In this document: positions 7,831-15,802 of the stretch, in pieces
Layout: the number at the start of each line of letters is the position of its first letter
Position numbering within the stretch: position 1 is the first letter of the stretch
Source: an uncultured Campylobacter sp.
GTDB lineage: Bacteria > Campylobacterota > Campylobacteria > Campylobacterales > Campylobacteraceae
DNA length: 23,794 nucleotides
NCBI RefSeq assembly: GCF_905371695.1
Contig: NZ_CAJPMA010000015.1
Location: 1 to 23,794 of the forward strand
Reading direction: 5' to 3'
Notes under the pieces: model-generated
The model's input: only the letters and a program-made list of their open reading frames with translations
Told to the model about the DNA's origin: nothing
Database searches by the model: none
Position numbers and translations under genes: made by a program

Positions 7831-8764
7831 GCTGCCGACCTGGCTGGGCGACGCCGTGATGGCAAGCGCGGCGGTAGAAAATATCGCGCTAAATTTTCCG
7901 CGGGCGGAATTCACTTTCCTAGGCTCGCCGGCTTCATGTGCGCTTTTTGAACCTCATCCAAACACACGGCGCGTCATCGTAGACGAGAGCAAAAAGAGCA
8001 AAAGCCGCTTCTTTTATCTAGCTAAAACCGCGCTAAATTCCGGTAAATTCGACGCGGCGATAAGTTTTAGAAGCTCTCTTGCGAGCTCGGTTTTGCTATT
8101 TTTTACGCGAGCAAAGCGTAAATTTCAATTTAAAAAAACCAAAGCCGAGCTTCATCAGGTATTAAAATACCTAAATTTCGCAGAGAAGGCGCTAAATTTA
8201 AAGCCGCTTACGAACGAGCAAAAGCTATATTTTGCCCCGCGAAATTTCGACGGCAAAATTTTAGCCCTAAATCCGGGCGCTAGCTACGGAAGCGCCAAAC
8301 GCTGGTATCCTGCCTACTTCGCGCAGGTGGCGCTGCATTTTAAAGATAAATTTAAGATTATGATTTTCGGCGGTGCTGGCGAGAGAGAAATTTGTGATGA
8401 GATCGAGCAAATTTTAAGCCAAAACGGCGTAGAGTACCTAAATCTAGCGGGTAAAACGAGCGTGCGGGAGCTTTGCGAGATGATCGGCGGCATCGCGCGT
8501 AGCGGCGGGATATTCGTCACGAACGACAGCGGCCCGATGCATATCGCCGCAGCCTACAAAGCGCTCACCGTGGCGCTATTCGGGCCTACGAAATTTAGCG
8601 AAACTTGCCCTTGGCAAAATCCCAACGCGCATTTACTGCATTTAAATTTAAAATGTATGCCGTGCATGAAGCGCGTCTGCCCGCTAGGTACGCACGAATG
8701 TATGAAAGGCTTAACCCCGGAAATCGTCTGCGATAAGATAGATGAGATAGTAAAAGTCGGCTAG
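7814..8764 (+). CDS. waaF: ADP-heptose:LPS heptosyltransferase II
   Basis: 316 residues from GTG 7814, with GGAG 7 nt upstream inside the preceding gene. N-terminus IELPTWLGDAVMASAAVENI matches the WaaF hallmark (LPxWLGDxVM). NPGASYGSAKRWYPAYFA (about 155-172) is the WaaF ADP-heptose-site segment. TNDSGPMHIAAAYK (about 236-249) holds the conserved Asp-Ser-Gly-Pro-Met-His. The C-terminal CMPCMKRVCPLGTHECM is also typical of WaaF. It transfers the second L-glycero-D-manno-heptose to the inner core, and its length is close to the usual ~320-345. It ends in the loop of a strong terminator. Of the four GT9 genes here it is the only one that can be named with confidence. Confidence 0.92.
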   Translation: MRILIELPTWLGDAVMASAAVENIALNFPRAEFTFLGSPASCALFEPHPNTRRVIVDESKKSKSRFFYLAKTALNSGKFDAAISFRSSLASSVLLFFTRAKRKFQFKKTKAELHQVLKYLNFAEKALNLKPLTNEQKLYFAPRNFDGKILALNPGASYGSAKRWYPAYFAQVALHFKDKFKIMIFGGAGEREICDEIEQILSQNGVEYLNLAGKTSVRELCEMIGGIARSGGIFVTNDSGPMHIAAAYKALTVALFGPTKFSETCPWQNPNAHLLHLNLKCMPCMKRVCPLGTHECMKGLTPEIVCDKIDEIVKVG

Positions 8765-8779
8765 ATGCCGACTTTTTTT
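8752..8779. terminator. Intrinsic terminator shared by waaF and the convergent TonB receptor
   Basis: 10-bp stem AAAAGTCGGC/GCCGACTTTT with a 5-nt loop (TAGAT), followed by a T7 run on the plus strand. The waaF stop codon is in the loop. On the minus strand the same stem is followed by TTTTA, so it may also end the receptor transcript, whose stop lies 6 bp away. Confidence 0.9.
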
Positions 8780-8784
8780 AGAAT

Positions 8785-10830
8785 TTAGAATTTATAAGAT
8801 ACGTTTACTTTGAAATTTCTGCCCGCTTCCCAGTCGATAGCATTGTTGTCTCCCGTGTATTGCGCCGTTCTTTGAGAATGGGATGCATAGGTACGGTTAA
8901 ACATATTATAAAGCCCCGCGTTAAGCTCTAATCCCTTAAACCTTCCGCCACTAGGCGCATAGGTAACGTAAACGTCGTTTACGGCGTAGCTAGGCATTTT
9001 TACGTTATCGTCGCTACCTGCGGAAGCCGTGTTGCGAGATTTAAAAAATAGCAAGTTGTATCCGAGTAATAAATCTGCGCGAGGTACGCTGTATTCAGCG
9101 TTAAAGGTATATTTATCGCCCTGGTCGCGGTAGCCGATTACGTTTGAGGTTAGATATCCTCTCGTACTTCTAACGCGGTCTTTATAGCTTACTTTTTGGT
9201 GCGTATAACCTGCCGTTAGCCCTAGCTCGGCTAAATTTAACCTAGCGAAAAGTTCGACGCCGTCGATCTTAGCACCGCCGGTATTTACTCTACATAGTGT
9301 ATTAGGAAGCCCCGACGGACAACCGACGATACCGCTTGCGGCGTTATTATCGAGTATTAAATTTTTATATTTGGTATTAAAGTATTTGGCTACCAAATTT
9401 ACCGACGAGCTTTCGCCCAGCTCGCCCTTATACCTTCCGCCTATCTCGTACGCGTCGCCCGTAGTAGCTTTTAGGCCGTCGTTTACCGCCCAGTTATACG
9501 CCCTTCCCCTACTTGCGCCAGCAGCCATCATACTTTCCATGACGTCAGGACCTCTAAATACTTTCGCATAGCTTGCAAATACGCCAAAACCCTTGCCGAT
9601 CTCGTAATCAAGCGCGAGAGCGGGGCTAACTTCGTTAAATTTATACTTATAGCTAGATAGGTTACGCGCTCTGCCTTTGTAGGTTTTTAGCTCGTGGCGC
9701 TCGTATCTAACGCCGGGAGTTACCGTTAGATCGCCGTATTTTATAGCATCTTCTAAATAAAGCGAGTAATTATTTACCTTTTCGGGCGTTAAGTTTCCCG
9801 GTTTTACGTAGTTTTGCGAAGTATAATAATCAAATCCGTATCTTAGCGTATGCGCGAAATCTCCCATATTAACCTTAGTTTTTGCGCCTATTTTAGCACC
9901 CTTAGTCTCTACGCCCCATTTTGCACCGTTAGACGTCGAGCCGATGCGCTGGTGCTTGGTATGATAGCCAGTAACGTCAAGCTCTAATAAATCGCCAGGT
10001 TTATAGGTATATTTTATCGTATGCGTATCGCGCTCGTATTTGCGGTTATCGAGCTGCCCGTCTAGCCAAGAGCCGAATTCCGCCCTCATAGGATACAAGC
10101 CTTTATACTGCATATGCTCTTTTGAGAAGGAAATTTTATGCGCGTCTAGGAAGCTATAACCGACTTTAAACAGGTAATTTATATCGTTGCCGTCGCCACC
10201 CGTTTTCTTACCGTTGCCCGCCTCGCTAAATCCGTATCCGTAATGCTTAAACGCGGCCAATAAATCAAGGCTCTCAAACGCGCGTCCGTATAGCATCGCG
10301 CTTTGGGAAAAGCCCTCGTTATTGCTCGTATAGCCGGCCTTTATCTTTGCGCCGATATCCTGTCCTTCTTCGAGAAGATCGCTAGCGTCAACGGTTTTAA
10401 AAGCGACCGAGCCGCCCAAAGCTCCCGAGCCGTTTACCACGGAATGAGCGCCTGCCTCAACTTCGACCGCTTTTATTAAATCCGGATCTATTAGTAAGTC
10501 GGCGTTATGGTGAAACGTATTGCCGTTTTGCTTCGCGCCGTCTATGGTTATATTTAAGCCGCGGTCGCTCACGCCTCTCATGTAAATTTTTTGGTTCATA
10601 CCGTTAGTACCGCCTACGTAGACGCCCGGAATATCGCGTAAAATATCTTTTACTTGATTGGCGTTTCTGGTAGATATTTTAGCTTCGCCTACTTTATTAT
10701 AGCCACCGCTGGTAGAGGTAACCTCTATCGTATCAAGCACAGCGTCATCCGCCGCGAAAACCGCAGCGCTGCCGGTAAGGGCCAACGCTGTAACTAAGGA
10801 AATTTTGCTAAATTTAAAGCGAAATTTCAT
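8785..10830 (-). CDS. TonB-dependent outer-membrane receptor (ferric siderophore or haem)
   Basis: 681 residues from ATG 10830, with AAGGAG upstream. The signal peptide is about 1-26 (LALTGSAAVFA, then ADD). A TonB box-like DTIEVTST lies at 33-40. The plug domain includes ILRDIPGVYV, MRGVSDRGLNITIDGAKQ and DLIKAVEVEAGAHSVVNGSG. The long beta-barrel ends in NVSYKF, with the C-terminal aromatic needed for barrel insertion. Two cysteines about 10 residues apart (around 503-513, GCPSGLPNTLC) may close an extracellular loop. The plug resembles Campylobacter ferric-enterobactin (CfrA-type) and haem receptors; a full haem-receptor FRAP/NPNL pair is not seen (only FRGP). Divergent exbB-exbD-tonB and Fur-like dyads upstream fit iron-starvation control. 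Ligand unresolved. Confidence 0.9.
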   Translation of the reverse strand: MKFRFKFSKISLVTALALTGSAAVFAADDAVLDTIEVTSTSGGYNKVGEAKISTRNANQVKDILRDIPGVYVGGTNGMNQKIYMRGVSDRGLNITIDGAKQNGNTFHHNADLLIDPDLIKAVEVEAGAHSVVNGSGALGGSVAFKTVDASDLLEEGQDIGAKIKAGYTSNNEGFSQSAMLYGRAFESLDLLAAFKHYGYGFSEAGNGKKTGGDGNDINYLFKVGYSFLDAHKISFSKEHMQYKGLYPMRAEFGSWLDGQLDNRKYERDTHTIKYTYKPGDLLELDVTGYHTKHQRIGSTSNGAKWGVETKGAKIGAKTKVNMGDFAHTLRYGFDYYTSQNYVKPGNLTPEKVNNYSLYLEDAIKYGDLTVTPGVRYERHELKTYKGRARNLSSYKYKFNEVSPALALDYEIGKGFGVFASYAKVFRGPDVMESMMAAGASRGRAYNWAVNDGLKATTGDAYEIGGRYKGELGESSSVNLVAKYFNTKYKNLILDNNAASGIVGCPSGLPNTLCRVNTGGAKIDGVELFARLNLAELGLTAGYTHQKVSYKDRVRSTRGYLTSNVIGYRDQGDKYTFNAEYSVPRADLLLGYNLLFFKSRNTASAGSDDNVKMPSYAVNDVYVTYAPSGGRFKGLELNAGLYNMFNRTYASHSQRTAQYTGDNNAIDWEAGRNFKVNVSYKF

Positions 10831-10858
10831 TTTTACTCCTTATTTTAATATAAAAAAT

Positions 10859-10879
10859 TTATGAATATTGTTTTCATAA
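10859..10879 (-). promoter_or_regulatory. Candidate Fur operator before the receptor gene
   Basis: Inverted repeat with 7-bp arms TTATGAA/TTCATAA and a 7-nt AT-rich spacer. It lies 29-49 bp before the receptor ATG and just downstream of a minus-strand TATAAT at 10891-10896. It resembles an imperfect Fur box. Binding is inferred. Confidence 0.45.
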
Positions 10880-10890
10880 TTTGAGGCGGA

Positions 10891-10896
10891 ATTATA
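10891..10896 (-). promoter_or_regulatory. Candidate -10 (TATAAT) of the receptor gene
   Basis: Perfect TATAAT on the minus strand, 60 nt before the receptor ATG. The Fur-like dyad at 10859-10879 would cover the early transcribed region. No clear -35. Confidence 0.45.
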
Positions 10897-10977
10897 TGAA
10901 ATAAAACTTAAACTATCATTTAATATAAATTTAAAACTTACCAAAATTTTAGCGATAATTTCAAAATTTGTTCGTTT

Positions 10978-11004
10978 TTGATAATTATTGACATTAGTTA
11001 TCAA
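10978..11004 (+). promoter_or_regulatory. Candidate Fur operator over the exbB promoter
   Basis: Perfect 7-bp arms TTGATAA (10978-10984) and TTATCAA (10998-11004) around an AT-rich 13-nt centre; GATAAT and ATTA elements resemble the Fur consensus. It covers the -35 and most of the spacer of the exbB promoter, the classic position for iron-dependent repression. Confidence 0.6.
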
Positions 11005-11016
11005 TAATAGTATAAT
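10988..11016 (+). promoter_or_regulatory. Sigma-70 promoter of exbB-exbD-tonB
   Basis: TTGACA (10988-10993), a 17-bp spacer and TATAAT (11011-11016): consensus at both hexamers with ideal spacing, unusual for Campylobacter. The transcript would start near 11023, about 24 nt before the exbB ATG. Confidence 0.8.
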
Positions 11017-11046
11017 GCGCCGGAAATTTTACAAAATGAGGTAAAA

Positions 11047-11475
11047 ATGGAATTTTTAAAGCACAACGTCGATTATGTAATAATCGGAATTTTGGGACTT
11101 ATGAGCTTCTTCGTAGTCTGGTATACTATCGAGCGTATCATATTTTATTCGCGCGTAAATATCAAAAATTTTAGCACCCAAGAAGCCCTCGAAGAGTCCC
11201 TTACTCAAAATTTAACTACGCTTTATATTATCTATTCAAACGCCCCTTACGTCGGACTTTTAGGCACTGTCGCGGGCATTATGATTACGTTTTACGATAT
11301 GGGTATGGCTGGCGGCATCGATACCAAGGCCATAATGGTCGGGCTCTCCCTCGCGCTTAAAGCTACCGCACTGGGACTTCTAGTCGCCATCCCTACGCTT
11401 ATGCTTTACAACGCCTTTATGCGAAAAGTCGATATCTTAATAAATAGATACAAGGCGCAAAATGCGAATGCCTAA
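11047..11475 (+). CDS. exbB: ExbB, TonB-system proton-channel subunit
   Basis: 142 residues from ATG 11047, with GAGG upstream. Three membrane segments lie at about 9-28, 63-84 and 103-125. The conserved ExbB/MotA/TolQ core is present: APYVGLLGTVAGIMITFYDMG (about 65-85), then the KATALGLLVAIPTLMLYNAF pore helix. This short form without a long N-terminal extension is usual in Campylobacter and Helicobacter. It forms the inner-membrane proton channel with ExbD that energises TonB. First gene of a three-gene operon, with its stop inside exbD. Confidence 0.93.
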   Translation: MEFLKHNVDYVIIGILGLMSFFVVWYTIERIIFYSRVNIKNFSTQEALEESLTQNLTTLYIIYSNAPYVGLLGTVAGIMITFYDMGMAGGIDTKAIMVGLSLALKATALGLLVAIPTLMLYNAFMRKVDILINRYKAQNANA

Positions 11476-11845
11476 AAAAGAGGGGTTAAACGTAATCCCG
11501 CTAATAGACATTATGCTCGTTTTGCTAGCCATCGTGCTTAGCATTTCGACTTTCATTGCGCAAGGTAAAATCCCCATCGACCTGCCTAGCGCCGAGAGCG
11601 CGCAGCAAGATAACGAGGATAAGAAAAAAATTAGCGTCGTGATCGATAAAGACAATAATTTTTTCATCGACGATACGCAGATTAATCCCGACGAGCTAAA
11701 AACCAAGCTCAACGAGATCGACGCCAAAACGCTAGTGGAGCTACGAAGCGATAAAGACTCTAAATTCGATAGTTTCGTGCGCGTAATAGATATTTTAAAA
11801 GAAAAGGGGCATGAAAATTTTGCTATCCAAACCCTCGCAGAGTAA
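11462..11845 (+). CDS. exbD: ExbD, TonB-system proton-channel subunit
   Basis: 127 residues. ATG 11462 overlaps exbB by 14 bp; a second in-frame ATG at 11468 is an alternative. The N-terminal membrane helix NVIPLIDIMLVLLAIVLSIS (about 10-29) contains the essential proton-carrying Asp (about 16). The periplasmic domain (about 45-127) has the usual ExbD/TolR pattern (ISVVIDKDNNFFIDD, VELRSDKDSKF). It overlaps tonB by 35 bp, implying coupled synthesis of the complex. Confidence 0.93.
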   Translation: MRMPKKEGLNVIPLIDIMLVLLAIVLSISTFIAQGKIPIDLPSAESAQQDNEDKKKISVVIDKDNNFFIDDTQINPDELKTKLNEIDAKTLVELRSDKDSKFDSFVRVIDILKEKGHENFAIQTLAE

Positions 11846-12617
11846 CGACAGGCTGCCTGCGGTTAGCGGGTTTTTGATCTCCGCTTTGCTTCACGGCGGG
11901 ATCGGCGCTTTTTTTATCGTAGCAAATCCGTTTGAGGTTATAAAACCCGCCGAAAATAAGGCTATTAAAATAAACCTAAACGCCTTTGAAGCGCCTAAAA
12001 ATGAGGTTTCCTCAGCGCCCGAGATCGCGCCTGAGGTAATGATCCCCGAGCCTACTCCACCTGCTCCCGTGACGCCGCCTCCGCCGCCAGAACCTAAACC
12101 CGAGCCTAAGCCCAAGCCGGAGCCCAAGCCTGAACCTAAAAAGATAGAAAAGCCAAAACCAAAACCGGAGCCTAAAAAAGAGATAGTCCGCCCTACTCCG
12201 CCTCAGCCCGTAGAGCCCGCTCCCGTGGCGCCGCCTACGCCGCCGGCTCCTGCGGCTAATCCGCAAAATTTACCGCCTAACGGCGCGCAAAAAGCTGCGG
12301 CTCCCGCGACGCAAATCGGCGAGTTAAATTTAGCAAACTCCGCGGGCGACGAAAATTTCGCCAAGATCGTAGCGGCTATCAAAAAACATCAAAAATATCC
12401 GAAAAATGCGGCGAAAATGAGGCACCAAGGCGTCGTGGAAGTAAGATTTTTACTCAAACGAGACGGCTCGGTGTCGGACGTGAAAGTAATAAAAAGCTCG
12501 GGCTATTCCAGCCTAGACGAAGGCGCCTTACAAAACGTGGAGCGCGCCAGCAAGGATTTCCCGACGCTACAAAAAGACTATTACATCAGCATTCCAATTT
12601 CATTCAAGCTAATCTAA
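11811..12617 (+). CDS. tonB: TonB, energy transducer to outer-membrane receptors
   Basis: 268 residues from ATG 11811, with AAGGGG upstream. An N-terminal anchor helix (about 18-40) carries the SALLH motif, equivalent to the Ser/His of TonB that contact ExbB-ExbD. A long Pro-Glu-Lys linker (about 75-165) with repeated PEPKPKPE units follows and would span the periplasm. The C-terminal TonB domain (about 180-268) includes KYPKNAAKMRHQGVVEVRF and VKVIKSSGYSSLDEGAL, ending in ISIPISFKLI. It couples proton-motive force to receptors such as the divergent one at 8785-10830. Confidence 0.95.
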   Translation: MKILLSKPSQSNDRLPAVSGFLISALLHGGIGAFFIVANPFEVIKPAENKAIKINLNAFEAPKNEVSSAPEIAPEVMIPEPTPPAPVTPPPPPEPKPEPKPKPEPKPEPKKIEKPKPKPEPKKEIVRPTPPQPVEPAPVAPPTPPAPAANPQNLPPNGAQKAAAPATQIGELNLANSAGDENFAKIVAAIKKHQKYPKNAAKMRHQGVVEVRFLLKRDGSVSDVKVIKSSGYSSLDEGALQNVERASKDFPTLQKDYYISIPISFKLI

Positions 12618-12620
12618 ATT

Positions 12621-12639
12621 TACCCCGAAATTCGGGGTA
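12621..12639 (+). terminator. Possible weak terminator after tonB
   Basis: Perfect 19-nt dyad TACCCCGAA-A-TTCGGGGTA starts 4 nt after the tonB stop. No T-run follows, so termination would be inefficient or Rho-aided. Confidence 0.35.
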
Positions 12640-12743
12640 ACCTCAAAAAATTTTACGGGCTCGTAAATTTTCGTCCACGCATCACTCAAATTTACGCCGA
12701 CGCTTTTTGCTTCCCCGTCACTCGCCCCGGTTTGGCAAAAATC

Positions 12744-12768
12744 TCGGCGCAAATGCCCAAAACGCCGA
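12744..12768 (-). terminator. Possible terminator after mqo
   Basis: On the minus strand just after the mqo stop: TCGGCG and CGCCGA arms (6 bp) around a 13-nt loop, followed by GATTTTT. Confidence 0.45.
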
Positions 12769-12772
12769 AATT

Positions 12773-14143
12773 TTACTCGTCTGCTTCGATGCTTTCGCCG
12801 TTTAACAGTTCGTCGTTAAATTTCTGCTCGTCGAAATTTTTACCCAAAAATTCGCAAATTTGCTTCAAATCCAGACGCGCCGTCTCAAAGCAGCTAGTAG
12901 CGCCGGGGCTCGGCGTCATGTTAAAGACGATACCGTCTTGCGTAGTTATGCGCCCTTCGCCCAGCTCCAAGCGCTTGGTTTGCTTATTAATCACCTGCGG
13001 GCGCACGCCGCCGAAATTTTTAGCGTAATAAACGTCGTCCTCGCGCAGGCTAGGTACGATTTTACGGGCGTCTTTGACGAACTCTTTTTTGTTTATCCAA
13101 GGGATCTCAAAGACGAAATTTCTCAGCACGTAATCTCTAATATCCTTATCTTTAAGTAAATTTGCGAAGATTTCGGCGATCGTTTTATCTAGTTTTAGGC
13201 ATTCTAAAAACTCGAAAAAACTTGCGTTGCCGTGGTAGCGCTCTAATTTAGGCAGCACGAGCGCGGTGGGCCCAAAGCGCGTATTTCCGCCCGCCAAGAT
13301 ATCGGGATCGCCGTGTAGCGCGGCAAACGGCAGCTTGTCGTTTTGCACCATATAGACCTTACCATTTAAAAGACGCTTTTTGGTTAGATAAAAGCTGCCC
13401 GCGATAGGAAGCGTGCTAAGATGCAGTCCGTAGCCCATTTTTTGCGCTAAAAATAGCGAGTGGGCGCCCGCATCCACCGCGACGTAATCGGCGCTTATGC
13501 TTTGCTTATCGCTCGTTTTTAGATAAAACGTATCGCCCACTTTTTTAATGTCTAGCACGCGGCAATTTAGGCTCGTTTCGTAGCCTTCGCCTCCGATTTG
13601 CGCGGCGTTTTTTACCATCGAATTAGCCAGCGCGCCGAAATCCATCGTCGTATATTGCCCGTCTCTTACGCCCATAGCCGCGATCTCCTCGGGGCGCTCG
13701 CCTCCTCGCTCGTCAAAAACTACGCAAGGCTCGATGTTTTTTAAGTCTCTCTTTTCGTAAAGCTCCAAATACGGGTAAATTTCGCGAAATTTCTCAAATC
13801 TCGCGCGAATTTTAGCCGCTTCCGCTTCGCCAACGCCCAGCGCCATCTTTTGGTGCGCGAACATAAACTTACCCGCAAAGCCCTGTTTTAACGCGTAATT
13901 AACGGGCATTTTAGCCACCTTGCAAACTCTTTTAGCCTTTTCAAAAGTGTAATTCGTCTCGATATCGCCGCAGTGAACGGTCTGCGAGTTACAGGTGCCG
14001 TGCGAATTTAGGGTCGCCACGCCCTCATATTTTTCTAGCAGCGCTACGCGCTTAACGTCGCTAAATGCAGCCAGCGAGTAAAATAGCGCCGCGCCGCTTA
14101 CGCCCGCGCCTACGATAACAACCTCAAAATGCTTTTGTTTCAT
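12773..14143 (-). CDS. mqo: Malate:quinone oxidoreductase (FAD-dependent)
   Basis: 456 residues from ATG 14143, with GGAGG upstream. The N-terminal FAD-binding motif is VVIVGAGVSGAALFYSLA (about 8-25). LNSHGTCNSQTVHCGDIETNY (about 46-66) and the C-terminal FGGVRPQVINKQ and TQDGIVFNMTPSPGATSCFETA are typical of the Mqo/Lhgo-like family found in Campylobacter, where Mqo oxidises malate to oxaloacetate and passes electrons to menaquinone. Length fits (about 450). Peripheral inner-membrane protein by family. Monocistronic, with a hairpin after it. L-2-hydroxyglutarate oxidase is the main alternative in the same fold. Confidence 0.85.
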   Translation of the reverse strand: MKQKHFEVVIVGAGVSGAALFYSLAAFSDVKRVALLEKYEGVATLNSHGTCNSQTVHCGDIETNYTFEKAKRVCKVAKMPVNYALKQGFAGKFMFAHQKMALGVGEAEAAKIRARFEKFREIYPYLELYEKRDLKNIEPCVVFDERGGERPEEIAAMGVRDGQYTTMDFGALANSMVKNAAQIGGEGYETSLNCRVLDIKKVGDTFYLKTSDKQSISADYVAVDAGAHSLFLAQKMGYGLHLSTLPIAGSFYLTKKRLLNGKVYMVQNDKLPFAALHGDPDILAGGNTRFGPTALVLPKLERYHGNASFFEFLECLKLDKTIAEIFANLLKDKDIRDYVLRNFVFEIPWINKKEFVKDARKIVPSLREDDVYYAKNFGGVRPQVINKQTKRLELGEGRITTQDGIVFNMTPSPGATSCFETARLDLKQICEFLGKNFDEQKFNDELLNGESIEADE

Positions 14144-14760
14144 CTTTGCCTCCGAAATTTGCGGGTATGATTACGAAAATTAGCTTAAAACGGGCGAAAA
14201 ATCATGAAAATCGCCGCAAATTTTAAACGCGCTATGTAAAGCGGTTACGCGTGGCGGGCGGAAGCGCCTATGAGACGGAAATTAATTTGCGCTCTGATTT
14301 ATAAAATTTTACGTGTTTTGAAGGGTTAAATTTTGCATGGTTGCACTCGGGCGGGTTTACCGAAGTTAACTACGCGTAAGACGGAGAATTTTAGGCCTTC
14401 GTCTTGCTTTATGCCTTTAAAGAAGCGGCCAAGAATTTTCAAAAATAAATTTCCAACTCCGCCAAACTACGAAGCAGCCGAAATTTATGCGCCCAAACTA
14501 CTACGCCAAATCCTTTAAATCCGTCCCGTAAGCGTCCTTTAAACGCTTAACGTCTAGCTCGCGCGTCAAATTTACAAGACGAAATTTGACCGCCTCCCAC
14601 CGCTCTTTGCCGCCATATTTAAAACGTCTAAAAACTGACGCGAAAAGCAAATTTTAAGAAACTAAATTTCACGCACTATTTTGATAATGATTTTATTTTA
14701 TAGCTTTTAAAGCTAAATTTCGCTATAAATTTAACTTTAACTAAAACACAAAGGTAAATT
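14144..14760. other. Intergenic region between mqo and ceuB
   Basis: 617 bp with no recognisable gene. A 61-codon plus-strand frame (14333-14518) has no family signal or good ribosome-binding site. Two dyads are visible: TAAGCGT/ACGCTTA at 14529-14549 (7-bp stem, 7-nt loop) and GTCAAATTT/AAATTTGAC at 14565-14590 (9-bp stem, 8-nt loop). Neither has a T-run. The last 80 bp hold the ceu promoter and a Fur-like half site. The mix of GC-rich and AT-rich patches looks like decayed coding DNA, but no parent gene could be read. Confidence 0.5.
14681..14698 (+). promoter_or_regulatory. Candidate Fur box upstream of the ceu operon
   Basis: TTGATAATGATTTTATTT carries the Fur half-site GATAATGAT. It lies 63-80 nt before the ceuB start and just before a possible -10, TATAAAT at 14724-14730. 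Iron-repressed expression is expected for this operon type. Binding is inferred. Confidence 0.45.
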
Positions 14761-15802
14761 TTGCGTTTTAGCGTCATTTTATTTATTTCGCTTCTTATTT
14801 TGAGCGTCGTTTCGCTCTTCGTGGGCGTGCTTGACATCGATCCGCAGGGGCTGTTTTCGGGCGATACTCGTCAGTTAGAGACCTTGCTCGTATCGCGACT
14901 GCCTCGCTTGCTAGCCATCATCTGTACGGGTGTGGGGCTTAGCGTCGCCGGGCTTATCATGCAGCAGCTGTGTCAGAACAAATTCGTCTCGCCGACGACT
15001 AGCGGGACAATAGCTTCGGCGCAGTTAGGTATCCTCATCGCGCTTTTATTTATGCCTAATTCCACCATTTACTCGCGCGCGTTTTTCGCGTTTGCAACGG
15101 CGATAGCGGGCACGTGGATATACGTCGCTTTTATTCAGACGATAAAATTTAAAGATACCGTAATGGTCGCACTTGTGGGCATAATGTTCGGCTACGTCAT
15201 CGGCGGCGTAACGAATTTCATCGCGTTTAAATACGATATGGTGCAAACGCTATCCACGTGGCTAACGGGCAGTTTTGCGCTTGTGTTAAAGGGGCAGATA
15301 CGAGCTAGTCTATCTCGTGCTGCCGCTTTGTGCGGTCGCCTTTATCTTCGCTAATTACTTCAACATCGTCGGCATGGGTAAGGACTTTTCCAAAAATTTA
15401 GGCGTGCCATATAACTTCGTGCTATTTTTCGGACTATCTATCGCCTCGATGCTGACGGCTTCGATCGTGGTTGTCGTCGGCACGATATCTTATATCGGGC
15501 TGATCGTGCCGAATTGAGTAACGATGTTTAAGGGCGATAGACTGCAAGGCACGCTGCTAGATACCGCGCTTTTCGGCGCGCTTTTCGTGCTTTGCTGCGA
15601 TCTTATCGGGCGCATTCTCGTCGCGCCGTATGAGCTGCCTATCGAGCTTATCACGGGCGTGCTTGGCAGCGTGATATTTATCGGTCTGATGATATATCGC
15701 CTCAAAGCCCCGCGCCGTAAAATTTCCCTCGCGAATACCGCCTCTTGCTCTGCGGCTCCTGCTTGCGTAGGCGGCGCGAACGAAAGTAAGGAGCGAAAAT
15801 GA
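14761..15802 (+). pseudogene. ceuB: CeuB-type ferric-siderophore ABC permease (FecCD family), broken by frameshift and internal TGA
   Basis: Starts at TTG 14761 with AAAGG upstream. Codons 1-178 give a normal FecCD N-half (LPRLLAIICTGVGLSVAGLIMQQL, then TWLTGSFALVLKG). A one-base excess follows at about 15291-15298. Reading GGGG at 15291-15294 as GGG restores KGRYELVYLVLPL, a strong FecCD motif. The +1 frame continues through VGTISYIGLIVPN to TGA at 15515-15517, then goes on in the same frame with VTMFKGDRLQGTLLD to 15802. Repaired length is about 346 residues, normal for the family. Two separate lesions argue for a real pseudogene, though an assembly indel could explain the first. The last codon overlaps the ceuC ATG (ATGA). 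The expected role is half of the inner-membrane channel for ferric siderophore. Confidence 0.85.

Noticed and set aside
11891..12266. Gly-rich and Arg-rich minus-strand frames
   Set aside because: They are mirror images of the Pro-Glu-Lys repeat linker of tonB on the plus strand.
14333..14518. 61-codon plus-strand frame upstream of ceuB
   Set aside because: No upstream ribosome-binding site or recognisable motif. Composition like the surrounding intergenic DNA.
14761..15802. TGA at 15515 as recoded sense codon (alternative genetic code)
   Set aside because: Several intact genes here use TGA as their stop (for example pgk, tpiA and the glycosyltransferase overlaps), so the standard code applies.
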